Part shown: positions 13,319 through 23,587 of the stretch, piece after piece
Position numbering within the stretch: position 1 is the first letter of the stretch
How the letters are laid out: each line of letters begins with the position of its first letter
Assembly: GCA_003415625.1 (NCBI GenBank)
Contig: PYIU01000002.1
Location: 7,130,001 to 7,194,000, forward strand
Reading direction: 5' to 3'
Length of the DNA stretch: 64,000 nt
DNA from: Aquanectria penicillioides
Lineage: Eukaryota; Ascomycota; Sordariomycetes; Hypocreales; Nectriaceae
Notes under the pieces: model-generated
The model's input: only the letters and a program-made list of their open reading frames with translations
Databases searched by the model: none
What the model was told of the DNA's origin: nothing
Position numbers and translations under genes: made by a program

Positions 13319-14978
13319 ATGACTGGAAATCTTCGACGCAGTTGGTTCCAATGGTTTGCGCCCACAGATAGCCCTCGGGAGCGGAGGCTCATCACAAAAC
13401 TCGACATGCTGATTGTCCCCTACGCGGTTCTCGCATACTGGGTCAAATACATGGATCAGTCGAACCTCAGTGAGCTTGGAACGACACAATGTTTATTACA
13501 GCATCGGTAGCTAATTTTCCCATCTAGACAACGCCTACGTCTCCGGATTGAAAGAGGATCTCCACTTCAAGGGAAATGAGTTGGTCCAGCTTCAAGTGTT
13601 CTACGTCGTAGGCGCCGTCACTGGTCAGATTCCGTTGATGTTTCTCCTCACTTACATCCCTCTTCATTGGTTGATCCCTGCATTGGATATTCTTTGGGGC
13701 ATCTTCACGCTCCTGCAGTACAGAGTGACTGGTTTCGCCGAGCTTGCTGCTTATCGCTTTTTAGTGGGCTGGTTCGAGGTTTGTGCTGGGTTGTCCGCGT
13801 GTTTTGAACCCCACTCACACCTTTGTCTAGGCTGCATTCTTCCCTGCCGTCAACTACGTTCTGGGTACGTTTTGCTAATTCCCCTCTAAAAGCACTGTAC
13901 TGATTTATTTTAGGGGCCTGGTATCGTGGAGATGAGCTAGGTAGACGCGGTGGCTTCTTCTATGTTGGACTCTACCTCGGAACTCTCACCGCTGGCCTCA
14001 TCCAAGCAGGCGCCTCTGCTCGTCTCGATGGTGTCAATGGCCTCGAAGGATGGCGTTGGATGTACATCATCTGCGCAATCATCACCATCCCAATCGGAAT
14101 TATCGGGTTTTTCGTCCTTCCAGGTACTCCGGATCAGCCCAACCGAATCTGCGTCAGCCAAGAAGACATCGACCTCACGGTCGAGAGACTGGGCCGTGCA
14201 GGTCACAAGTCAGAGGGAAGGTTGAACTTTGGCACCCTCAAAAACATCGTTATGAAGCCTCAGTTCTGGACAATCATCTTCCTCGACGTTTTGTTCTGGA
14301 ACTCTCAACTGCACACCAGCTCCGGAAGTTTCTTACTATGGATCAAGTCTCTGGGGCGCTATTCTACCGCCCGCGTCAATGAACTTGGCACTATCGCACC
14401 AGCCCTGGGTATTTTTTACGTTCTGTTTGTTTCCTTTGCTTCGGATCTATTCCTCGGTCCTGCATGGGCAATCACCATGGCGTACACATGGAACATCATT
14501 GGCCTCATCATTCTTGTCGTTTGGAATGTGCCTGAATCTGCGAAATGGTTCGCATTCATGACCATCTACTCTGCAAATGCAATGGCACCGGCACTCCATG
14601 GCTGGGTGAACACTCAGCTACGAACATCGCCAGGAGAACGATCCTTCACTCTTGTTTTGATCAATGCAATTGCGCAGTCATCGACGGCGTGGACACCCTT
14701 GCTGGTGTACAAGACCGTGGACGCTCCGAGATTTGTCAAGGGATTCTCCTTTTCACTTGGTTGTGCAATTACTCTGGTGATTGCCACCCACATTCTTAAC
14801 TTGTATCTGAAGAAGAAAGAGTACGTATTGCCCAGGTCAAATCAATGCTTAATTGCTAATTTCACCTAGCCCGCAAGTTGAAAACCCTGCCGAGTTTGTC
14901 GAGGATGGGCCCACAATCACCACAGAGCAGAAGACTGCGAGCGCCGGGGAATCAGAGAAGGATCATGTGAGTGTTTAG
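13319..14978 (+). CDS. MFS permease, Dal5/Liz1 (anion:cation symporter) family
   Basis: Plasma-membrane transporter of 483 aa; relatives import allantoate, pantothenate, nicotinate or biotin-precursor-type organic anions. Exons 13319-13469, 13528-13778, 13831-13864, 13914-14820 and 14870-14978, all phase-consistent; exon 3 is only 34 nt. The first ATG in good context (CAAAATG) was chosen; an upstream in-frame ATG exists at 13277. The family signature DQSNLNNAYVSGLKEDL follows TM1. Further hydrophobic segments fit 12 TMs, with WYRGDELGRR after TM4 (the family loop) and PGTPDQPN between the two halves. The C-terminus is a charged acidic tail. Substrate is not predictable. It probably forms a regulator-transporter pair with the Zn2Cys6 gene upstream. 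Confidence 0.9.
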
Positions 14979-15281
14979 AGGATATCTTCGATTTGAAGTA
15001 TGGATGGCATGGCCAATGACGACCTATTTGATTCGAGTGAACCCGTAATACAATATGATATATACTATTTCCATCATGGTCCACCTTTTAAACTTGAACT
15101 TGTCAACGACCTTCACAGCAGAAGGAAAGGACACAAATAAGAGAATAATGAGCAACGGTGTTGGGTCTCAATGCAAGGTTCATATGCCCGAAATGTCAAA
15201 AATATATAAAATCGCTTTCTCTCCACAGTTCCCTTATCTCCCGATCCAATCATTGAGTTCAATTGATATCACCTTTAACTG

Positions 15282-15728
15282 CTAACTCACTATACCTATG
15301 TATATGCCCACTTCTATGCCTCTAACTGTGTCCCAGAGTGCCCTTGCGTTATCTTTGGCTCCGCGAATAGATCTCGGGTAGATCCCAAAGCACTTGACCA
15401 TCCCTTCGTCATAGTAAGGGCGAAGTGCGTGGGGGCCTTAACCTTCCGTCAGCACACCGAGGATTTCCAGATCCCATGTTTATCGGAAGCGCAGCAGCGG
15501 AGAAAACATAGAGCCGTCCTTGTGTCTGCGCTAACAGTAGGTAAGCCTGGAGGGGTCGAGGTGTTCCATCACGACTCGCAGTGCCCAGACGGTGTGAGAA
15601 ACGAGGGGCGTGGACCTGTAATTGCCACCAGGAAAAAGGTCATGCCTGCCGACAGTGTTTTGAGAAGCAATTAATGTCAATCTCACCCCCGCCGCCGCTT
15701 GGCCCGAGTGCTTGAACCCCCCTCGCAT
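15282..15728 (-). pseudogene. Decayed coding-like frame, family unrecognised
   Basis: One minus-strand frame from an ATG at 15728 to a TAG at 15284-15282 reads like protein but has three internal stops: TAG at 15533-15531, TAA at 15482-15480 and TAA at 15440-15438. The segment after the last stop (GPHALRPYYDEGMVKCFGIY, continuing with a basic RSIRGAKDNARALWDT stretch) has the residue mix of a real folded protein rather than a chance frame. The first stop could lie inside an intron ending at a CAG acceptor next to 15524. Both TAA codons could come from CAA by C-to-T change. I cannot name the family. Confidence 0.35.
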
Positions 15729-17984
15729 GCGGCATCATTGCACCCTTCCCCTCCACATAGCAGCCAGGTGATATATCACATTTCGTCAACGGGGGGTACC
15801 GATTTAAGATTCGTTAGCCAAGATCGCGCCGACATTCGATTCTGTAGCGTGTATTCAGAGTTCATCTGCATGCACCTCGTCTCCAGAAAATCGCATATGT
15901 AAAAAATGTCACCTTTTTTTGCCTGTCAAAGATAGCCACCAATGTATGGTCGATACCTCTCGTTAAGTAACGAGCAACCAAGTCATAGGCGGTTTATCTC
16001 GATTTTTGCCTAGCACCTATCATCCTCAAGACCGAAGAAGTAGATATACGCTCTCGCCTAAGAGGCCAGGAAACAGCGCAATCGATGCAGCCTCAAAGTC
16101 GTATCTCATTTCGTGACTGGGGGCTTGCGAGTCTATTCCTTTCCCATCTTAGTGCCGGCGTTGGAAGTGGCAAGGTCTATACGACCGGGCCCTGCAATTC
16201 TTAGCTGTTCAGCCCAACGCAGACCTAACCTTCCCCAGAGCGAGAGCCGAAGCAAGCTCCCGCAGAGGGGCCGGCAGTCCAATTGCTCCAGAGTAGCAAT
16301 GGTGGCGCCCAATGATGGCAATGGAGAGTGTCACACACTCACCTTCAACTTCAGGGTTGCAGTGGAATTTGCGACGCTTTCAGACAAGCTCTCCAGGCTA
16401 ACCCGTTCCCAGAGGTCTGAAGCCCACCCCTCATGGCAAACAACGTCCAAGCCCTTTAGAATATCCGATTAACCACCTCTTACACTACAGCCTGTAGCTA
16501 CGCCGCTTATCTATCCGTGTGACCCAAAATGATTCGTATGCCATGAGCCTGGCGTAAAGCATACTCTACTATGTTCAGCTGCCTGAGCTTCGGCCCTAAG
16601 CTGGCCTGGATTGCTTCACCCCCAGAGTAGAAGATCTTTCCATCCTGCTTCCGGTGCAGCCTAAGACCATTCAGTCGCAAGCCATGCCTCCAACAGACGT
16701 GTCTCCAGCTGCTCATTCGATACGCCTTGGTTTTAAATATTTCTATCATCTTATTTCCAACTAAGAGAGTTGTCGCCAATTCTGGCTAGAGTCGACTGCC
16801 CCGCCGATTGTTCAGCGGTGTGTTGCATGATCTTCATCCCAAGGACAGCTCTGTTGTGAGTGAGTGAGGGTCTCATTGCATGGGACATAATGCTCGTTCC
16901 CTACCAAATATTGCCAAATTCACGAGGCAAGTGTGCTCTAACTAGAATCATGCTTTGTCATTTTGTTCACTTGGTCATTTGGTGTGCTCGTATTTTTCCA
17001 TCTATAAAAATCGCCCTCCCCTCGTGAGAGGGCTTTTGCCGCATGATGCTTCAATAGCTTACTCGGGGTTAATTCAATTATTATCTCTCATTTGATTTCA
17101 TACTTCGGCCTCTTTGCTCCATAATCTTCAAGCTCTCGTTGAACTTTTCATTAGCCAAGTATGGCGCCTAGCGAATCTCTTGAGCCTTCGCCCCAAGGTA
17201 CCAAGCCGTAAGCCTCACCTCCCTGTCTATCTTGCCCCGCCATTTTGGCAATGGCGGTCAAAATTCACTTACAGTACATTAGGTATGAACCAGGCTCTGC
17301 TATGTTGAGTCTGCTTATCTACGACACTTCATCCGTCCAGGATCGTTTGATCCAAAGGGCAGCAGAATCTACAGATAGCAAAAGGCCTCCCGTTCCAGAA
17401 AAAGTTCAGCATGAGAAGTAAACTAAGGTCTGGATCATGCACAGTTGGTTTGTCCCCGGCCAGGTCTTGTAGTTGATTCTTGAGGCGACGAGTAGGTAAG
17501 TTAGGAGAAGAATGAGCAAGATTAGTTCATCGGCGGCACAATTGGGTGACAATGAAGTCTTCCTAGAGTCAAATGAAGAAAAGGGATAGGTAGATATTGA
17601 TTTATCACATGATGCGGCCAGGCTTCTCCTGCATTGTGACATGGCCAAGAGGGTGTGATCTGGTGCTAGGTGAGATTGCGATTCTGCGGGTCGGATTGTG
17701 ATATCTGACAGTGTGGGTTGTGCCTGGCGCGTTTCTGTGCGATGACTGATGAAATATGACGGGCGGGGATGATCTGGTATGGGTGAGTTGTGTTGTCTTC
17801 TGATGCCCCATGGCAGGATTGTCAAAATGGTGTGTCACCACCTTAAGCGATGCCTCATCCTTGCTTGTTTTAGTGTGGTTGTGATGTGATGTGTCACTCG
17901 TTGTGTTGTGCAAGAGAAGCTGTAGCGAGAGAAGATCCGACGTCGCGTGAAGGCTGGCAACATGATGCGCTAGGACACGCTGGA

Positions 17985-18149
17985 CAATACCGTATAAACT
18001 CGATAAATTGGCCGCAGATCCTAGCTTAAGATAGTTAGCTGAACATGATTTATGCAGCCAGATCACGGGATAGTCCAGTCTGATGTGGCCAATTGTCTTC
18101 AGTGACGGGGCAGGCTAAGCGGCCAATTTATCGAGTCCCTACGGTATTG
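17985..18149. repeat. 165-bp element with 31-bp inverted termini (MITE-like)
   Basis: The left arm 17985-18015 and right arm 18119-18149 are inverted copies matching at 28 of 31 positions; the only mismatches are three adjacent bases (TAA against GGG). The arm begins CAATACCGTA and ends in AATTGGCCGC. The 103-bp centre has no coding potential. No clear target-site duplication is visible (flanks CTGGA and GCCTC), so it could be a miniature transposon or a structured palindrome. Confidence 0.6.
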
Positions 18150-20337
18150 GCCTCTCATGCAGCGGCGTTTCAATAATCTATCCGCAGCCCAGTGATGCTT
18201 CTTCGTGGACGAGTCCCCGATCTGTCGTTTTGCAACATTAGATGAGTAACAGGCAGACTACCACTCTTCGGTTGAACAGGCATGCAGGCTAATGTGCCTT
18301 GTTCCATTGAGGAGAGGAGCCGTGCAGGTGACTTTGCGAGCGTATGATACCCTCAGAGGACGTTGCTCGACTTAGAGTATGATATCTCGCTAAAACGTCC
18401 ACGGGGCACGGCGCGGTGGTTGTGACTGGGACATTGATAAATGCACCAGAAGAAGCGGTCGGGTTATCAGCCTACAGCGTGCCGGTATTCAGGGGAAAAA
18501 TCAGTGCTCCAATTCCCATGTAGCCCAGCGTCGCATTTTTCAAGATGGTGGATATGGCGGCCTAAAACCCGGGGTGTCAGAGACCCAGGAACGGGCCTAT
18601 TCGATACACCACACCATAAATTAACACGGAATCTCCTCCCCTTGCCCCAAGATAGACATAATACATGCTAACGATTCCTCAGCCAGAAGCCTAATGCCAC
18701 CCAAATCTCTCCCATTCCCTCCCCATGTCGCTTCTTCTTTCAACTCAGTGTAGGGGCCAAGAAGTTCGATTCGTGACCGTATAGCCCAATGACCCATCAC
18801 TCCTCTGGATTATACCTAGTAGATACCCAAAGAGACTAAAACAAATCCCCAGTGTCCCGTCTTGGAGCTGTTGCAACAACCAAGACGAGCCAGATAGACA
18901 ATGCACTCTAGCCGCGAGTCCGAGACTAGCCAACGTCTGAATGCATGCGTCGTGCGCTTGCCATCGAAAGCATTGCTAGTCCTAGTTCACCTTTTCTTTT
19001 TCCAAGACGATGGATCTGTCTTTTTGAGTATAATTTAATATCCAGTAGCGGAGGCTATAAGCAACGTGTGAAATGTTGGCCAAGTCAAAAGCGGCCCACG
19101 CAAGCACCTCAGAGCAAGTCTCTTCCACCCAAGTCAGAGTGATGGCAGAGTGAGCGGCTCGTGGGTTACAATATGTATTCGAGTCGTCGCCAAGGATGAA
19201 CAGCCACATCCGATTGTGGTCAGTGGGAGCACAGAAAGCAAAACGCACACCGCGGAAGCAGATCCCCAGCCCCATGTTCATATTTTACCATATTTATCAC
19301 CCAGTTTTCTGTCGTGTATCCCGACTCCCAGGTCGCCAGATGTATTTGCATTCTTCGTTGAGTGGCAACGGGTATGGGCTTGGTAGGCTTGATGAGCTCG
19401 GGACCGACTCTAGAAAGCAAGAGGGACCCATCCGGTGATATTTCTTCTATCGTTGGGATCAAAATCTAGCGATCTTGACAAATCTTTTAGAATATCGTCA
19501 TCAATGAACGAGGTGAAGAGAGGTTGGATCTTAGTAGAACTATCTAGTTTTTGGTTTCCTCGATTCCTTACAACGTGGACTCTGAATACGTTTGACCTGC
19601 CTGTACTTGTGTCTTTACATCGGAAAGGTTGCAATTTGTTAATCCCTCACGATGAACATGCCTACTTCCAAACATCCCTAGATGATATTTGGAATAGTCG
19701 TAACTGTAGGGCCAGGTCAGCAACGTGCTGCATTGTACGAAAGGGACCATTCACCCAGAGCCACAAGGATGACCACCACATGAAACGTTGGTCTATTAGC
19801 TGGAGCAAAGCATATTTCTTTGCCGTCTTTTCACCGCCACAGAGTTTAGTCGGGAGATATCCTTCTTCCACACAGAGAGACCAACTCCTCGTATATCCTT
19901 AGATATGGGCATTTCCTCTTCTTTCAAACTCCTTATCTTTGTGCTACGCTCGGTTTCGCGTTGCGAGGTGATGCCCTTACGAGGTGATGCCCCACTTGTC
20001 ACTATATTACTCCGATTTAGCCTAAAAGCTCTCCGCTCTTCACCTCGCGGAGTCTCGGGCTTTGGCCCGGTCTCGTATTGGCTGCGTGATTTCCCAAGAG
20101 CTTCACCCCCGCATGCTACACTTGGACCAAGGGAATGGCGTGGAAAGTCGGTAGCTAGGGCTCATTATTCGAGTCGCCTTACAAATCGACATGCGGTAAA
20201 CTATGACTACTTAAAGGCATTCACCTTCCCTTAGTCCAGATATTAGAGCATAGGCAAATTCACTTCTAATTTATCAATTCCATTTTCCTTTGACCCTCAA
20301 ACAAAATTGGTATCCTTTGTCTGTAGTCGTCGATACC

Positions 20338-21656
20338 ATGGCCGAGCCACGCGAAATCCGATGGGGAATCCTCGCCACGGGCGCAATCTCAATCACCTTG
20401 TGCGATATTTCCTACTAGTCCTTTGGTGAGCCTAAAACTTACAGCCGATTTCTAGCACCAAGGACATGCTCGTCGACCCAAAGCTCCGTGGAGTCGCTAG
20501 CATCAAGCACACCGTCGTGGCCGCTGCCTCCTCTTCATCTGCCTCGCGCGCCCAGGAATTTCTCAAAGAAGTAGATGCCCCATCTTCAGCGAAAGCCTAC
20601 GGCTCCTATGAAGAACTAGTTCAGGACCCGGATGTCGAAATCATTTATGTTGCCACACCACACTCCCATCACTACCAGAACGTCATGTTGTGTCTGGACG
20701 CCGGAAAGAACGTTCTCTGTGAGAAGGCTTTCACGGTGAACGCTCAACAGGCCCGTAAGCTGGCGGACAAGGCCAAAGAGAAGAATCTCTTCTTGATGGA
20801 AGCACTGTGGACGAGATACTTTCCATTGGCCGACTACGTGCGGGACGTCATCCAGTCTGGCAAGCTAGGCACCATCTCAAGAGTTACTTCAGATTTAAGT
20901 GTGGCTATGTCTCCAGAAACGTCCTTCAAGGGCGGAACGCACAGGATGGTTAACCCAGACCTTGCTGGAGGAGCATTGTTGGACCTCGGAATTTACAGTC
21001 TGACTTGGCCGTTTGTCGCTTTGTATCAGGCACAAGGTCAGAAGCCCAAAGTGCACGCTTTCATGAACAAGGTACGTTTAGGGAAATGACAGTTTCCTCT
21101 TCAAATCTCCAGCACAAGTTCGTGTTCAGCAACTAACTACGCACAGTACCACGGAACATCTGCGGATGAAACAACAACTATGATTCTCACATTTCCACGC
21201 GAGGCATCTGCTGGCGGCGATGCGCATGCGGTCGCCACCACGTCGATCAGGATCGGAGGTTTTCCCAACGATCCCAGCCCCCCAGCCTGTGTGCGAATTC
21301 AAGGCGAATTGGGCGAGATTCAACTTTCAACTACCGCCCAATGCCCCAAAGCTACTAAGTTGGTCCTCAAGGACGGTACCGTTGAGGAAAAGCAGTGGCC
21401 ACAGCCTGGCCCCGGGAAGGGAAGCGGTTGGTACAATGGCTTTTTGCACTACATGAATCCAGAGGGAGAGGGCCAGGGCATGTTTTGGGAGGCAGACGAG
21501 GCTGGACTAGCACTTTTGGAGGGCAGGAAAGAGGGCAAGCACCTAGGCCTGGAGGAGACTATTGCTATGATGGAAGTCATGGATGAGGTTCGACGCCAAG
21601 GCGGTCTGGTATATCCGGAAAGAGTTGAGACCACGGAGTATCCCGTGAAGGTATAG
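20338..21656 (+). CDS. Gfo/Idh/MocA-family oxidoreductase (dihydrodiol / D-xylose dehydrogenase-like)
   Basis: NAD(P)-dependent dehydrogenase of 395 aa, probably cytosolic. Relatives oxidise trans-dihydrodiols or D-xylose. Exons 20338-20399, 20456-21071 and 21147-21656; intron 1 (56 nt, GTGCGA..CTAG) is needed to join WGILATGAISIT to FTKDMLVDPKL in frame, which restores the family N-terminus. The Rossmann start is GILATGAI, lacking the usual central Gly, as is common in this subgroup. Motif LCEKAFTVNA stands where most members have EKP. Then come EALWTRYFP and GGALLDLGIYSL (catalytic region). No signal peptide. The adjacent genes do not reveal its substrate. Confidence 0.9.
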
Positions 21657-22459
21657 AAGAAGGTTGACGGAACCTTACGTAGATGTGTCGGAACCTTACG
21701 TAGGTGTGTCGGCTGTTACAAGCCCTGCCGTAGACGGTGCTGGATGTTCCAATACGCTATGTAGCAAGACTATCTATCTCCCTGGCAATCATTAACGCGA
21801 CTTACCGTTCCCAACATTTTTGACTCCTGTCATTACATCACAAATACCACTCCTAATACGGATGAGCAAAGACCAAGTCGGAAATCGACGCTAGCTACGG
21901 CACCGTGCTGCTAGCACATCGCGTCACGTCACATCCCGTCCGTCCATCGGACAGCGGCGATCTGGTGCTATCAATTGTTGCCATGTTATAGGCTCGGCTC
22001 ATTCCCAATAAGGCTGGGTAAGGCGAGATTATGCAAAGCGGAAACGAATCACGGACCAGGAGTTCTCAATTGCTCTTCATCTTTGGCAGGTAAAGTTATT
22101 CTATCTGGGTCGCTTACTCGGAGCTACCAGGATCGCTTCGGCCCGTGCCCAGCTTGCACGATGTATGCCGGCGACTGCCTAGCCTTTGTTGTGAAGGCCC
22201 TTTCATGAAACAGTGGATAAAACTAAACCGCAGTTGGAAATCCCGTTGTCTCGGCTTGGCCGAGTCATGTCTTCCTGCTGCCACCGGGAGGGGTTTCGTG
22301 CACTAAAAGACGCCAGCTAGATTAAGCCCTTTGTATCCCCGTCATTACAACACCAAAACTAACAGAACTGCGGGAAGTCCCCATGTCAGTCACAACATAG
22401 AAAGGAGCGGGAAACGAAAAAGCATTTGATCGCGCCGGGTGCACAACAAGGCCAGTAAA
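21657..22459. other. Intergenic between convergent genes
   Basis: Holds the tandem repeat at 21668-21712 just after the dehydrogenase stop. Otherwise no feature recognised; it should contain both 3-prime ends. Confidence 0.5.
21668..21712. repeat. 21-bp direct tandem repeat, two copies
   Basis: CGGAACCTTACGTAGATGTGT is followed at once by a copy with one A-to-G change and a trailing CGG. It lies 12 bp downstream of the dehydrogenase stop codon, so it is probably in the 3-prime UTR. Confidence 0.85.
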
Positions 22460-23587
22460 TCACTTCTCGTGGACAAACTCCTCCTCGGTAGACTGGGTGG
22501 AGGAAGTCGTCGTGCTTGCCCTGGTCGCTGCCTCCTGCAGGATCTTGGCATCCTCCACGGCTGCTCTTCTTGCGTGCTCGTCTAGCAGCTTGTATGCTGT
22601 TTCCAAGGGCAAGTCGGCCATGGCGTCGCGTAGTCTCTGTTGGTGGGCATGTCAGTAAGGTACTGTAAATTTGTTTGCTGCTGGGAGGGAGAGGAGCCTT
22701 GGACGTACAGCAGGGAATGTATCTGAAGGGTTGTATCTAAGCTCGTCAATCAACCGATTGACTCGAAGCACGGCCTTCCATGGCACAATGGTGTCGCCAA
22801 TCATAAAGGTGGGACACCGGGCCATGGCAATCTCCTGGAGAATCCAGAGGCGCTGGAAGTATTGACGGGTCAACAAGTCAACGCAGCCAATCCAGTGCGG
22901 TCTCGCCGAGGCGGTGCCACCGTCGGCAGCGTCATCCCAAAGGTGCGAGATCTGAAGCGTCCACTTGTGCGTCGGCGAGTAATCCTCGGGGTGTATTTCG
23001 CGGTCGCCGGGATCACCCCACTGCAGGGGCATGGCGTCGTCAATCTCCGTCAGCGCCCACATTCCAGAGTCGGTTTGCTCTATCTTCTCGCCCAGCCAGC
23101 CGATGACGAGCTCGGCGGACTGGTAGATGCTCTTCATCTCCACCAACTGCTTGGACTTCTCGAAGTCGTCGCTCTGGTTGACGCAGAGGATGTCGAGCCA
23201 CACACGCAGGCACTTGGGCCGGTCAGGCTCGTCCTTGGAGCTTGAGAGGCCCATGACGTGTCGTAGCCACCGAGAGGCTCCGTGCTGGCGCATCGCCGGC
23301 ATGCGCTGGCAGCGGCGAGATATCGTGGGGTAGAAGACGGTGCGTACATTCTTCAGGCCCTGGGCGAGGTGGGAGTTGATGTTGACGGAGCGGCCGTTGA
23401 CGAAGACATGGTCAGTTTCGTTCGGGTCGCCATAGAGGGAGGAGAGGGCAAGGTATTCAAGCGAGTCGGTCAGTCGGGCCGTGATGAGGCGGCATTGAAC
23501 AGGGTCGTGGGCGTTGGCGCTCTCCTCGATCTCGAGCAGGCGGATCTCACGCTTCAAGGGGTCAAGACGCCGGTATGCAACGCTCAT
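22460..23587 (-). CDS. HET-domain (heterokaryon incompatibility-type) protein
   Basis: Predicted 351-aa cytosolic protein. HET domains (a TIR-like fold) act in allorecognition and can trigger fungal cell death. Minus-strand exons 23587-22709 and 22636-22460, with a 72-nt intron (GTACGT..ACAG). The frame is open beyond 23587 to 23743 but with no further ATG, so ATG 23587 (MSVAYRRLDPLKREIRLLEI) is chosen. HET motifs are in order: YLALSSLYGDP (about 46-56), LRVWLDILCVNQ (about 127-138), then KSIYQSAELVIGWLG and YFQRLWILQEIAMA. The C-terminal exon is a short Ala/Glu-rich helix-like tail with no second effector domain, so this is a small HET-only protein. Role in incompatibility is inferred from the family. 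Confidence 0.88.

Larger units (their letters stand above)
14979..20337. other. Gene-poor 5.4-kb interval
   Basis: Normal base composition but no intact gene recognised on either strand; the open frames are short and of biased or low-complexity composition. Two sub-features are listed separately: a stop-interrupted coding-like frame at 15282-15728 and an inverted-repeat element at 17985-18149. A short direct repeat (GCGAGGTGATGCCC, then ACGAGGTGATGCCC) lies at about 19961-19993. A small hairpin-capable GCCCTC...GAGGGC lies near 17010-17031. Confidence 0.5.

Noticed and set aside
17406..18066. Two overlapping minus-strand frames of 139 and 153 codons
   Set aside because: Composition is dominated by His, Ser and Thr without any domain, they overlap each other in different frames, and one crosses the inverted-repeat element; treated as chance.
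18181..18240. Possible hammerhead-like core (GTGGACGAGTCCCC)
   Set aside because: The conserved CUGAUGA and GAAA core elements are not both present, so a ribozyme is not supported.
20400..20455. In-frame stop TAG after the dehydrogenase N-terminus as evidence of a pseudogene
   Set aside because: A 56-nt intron (GTGCGA..CTAG) removes it and restores the family N-terminus in phase, so the gene is taken as intact.
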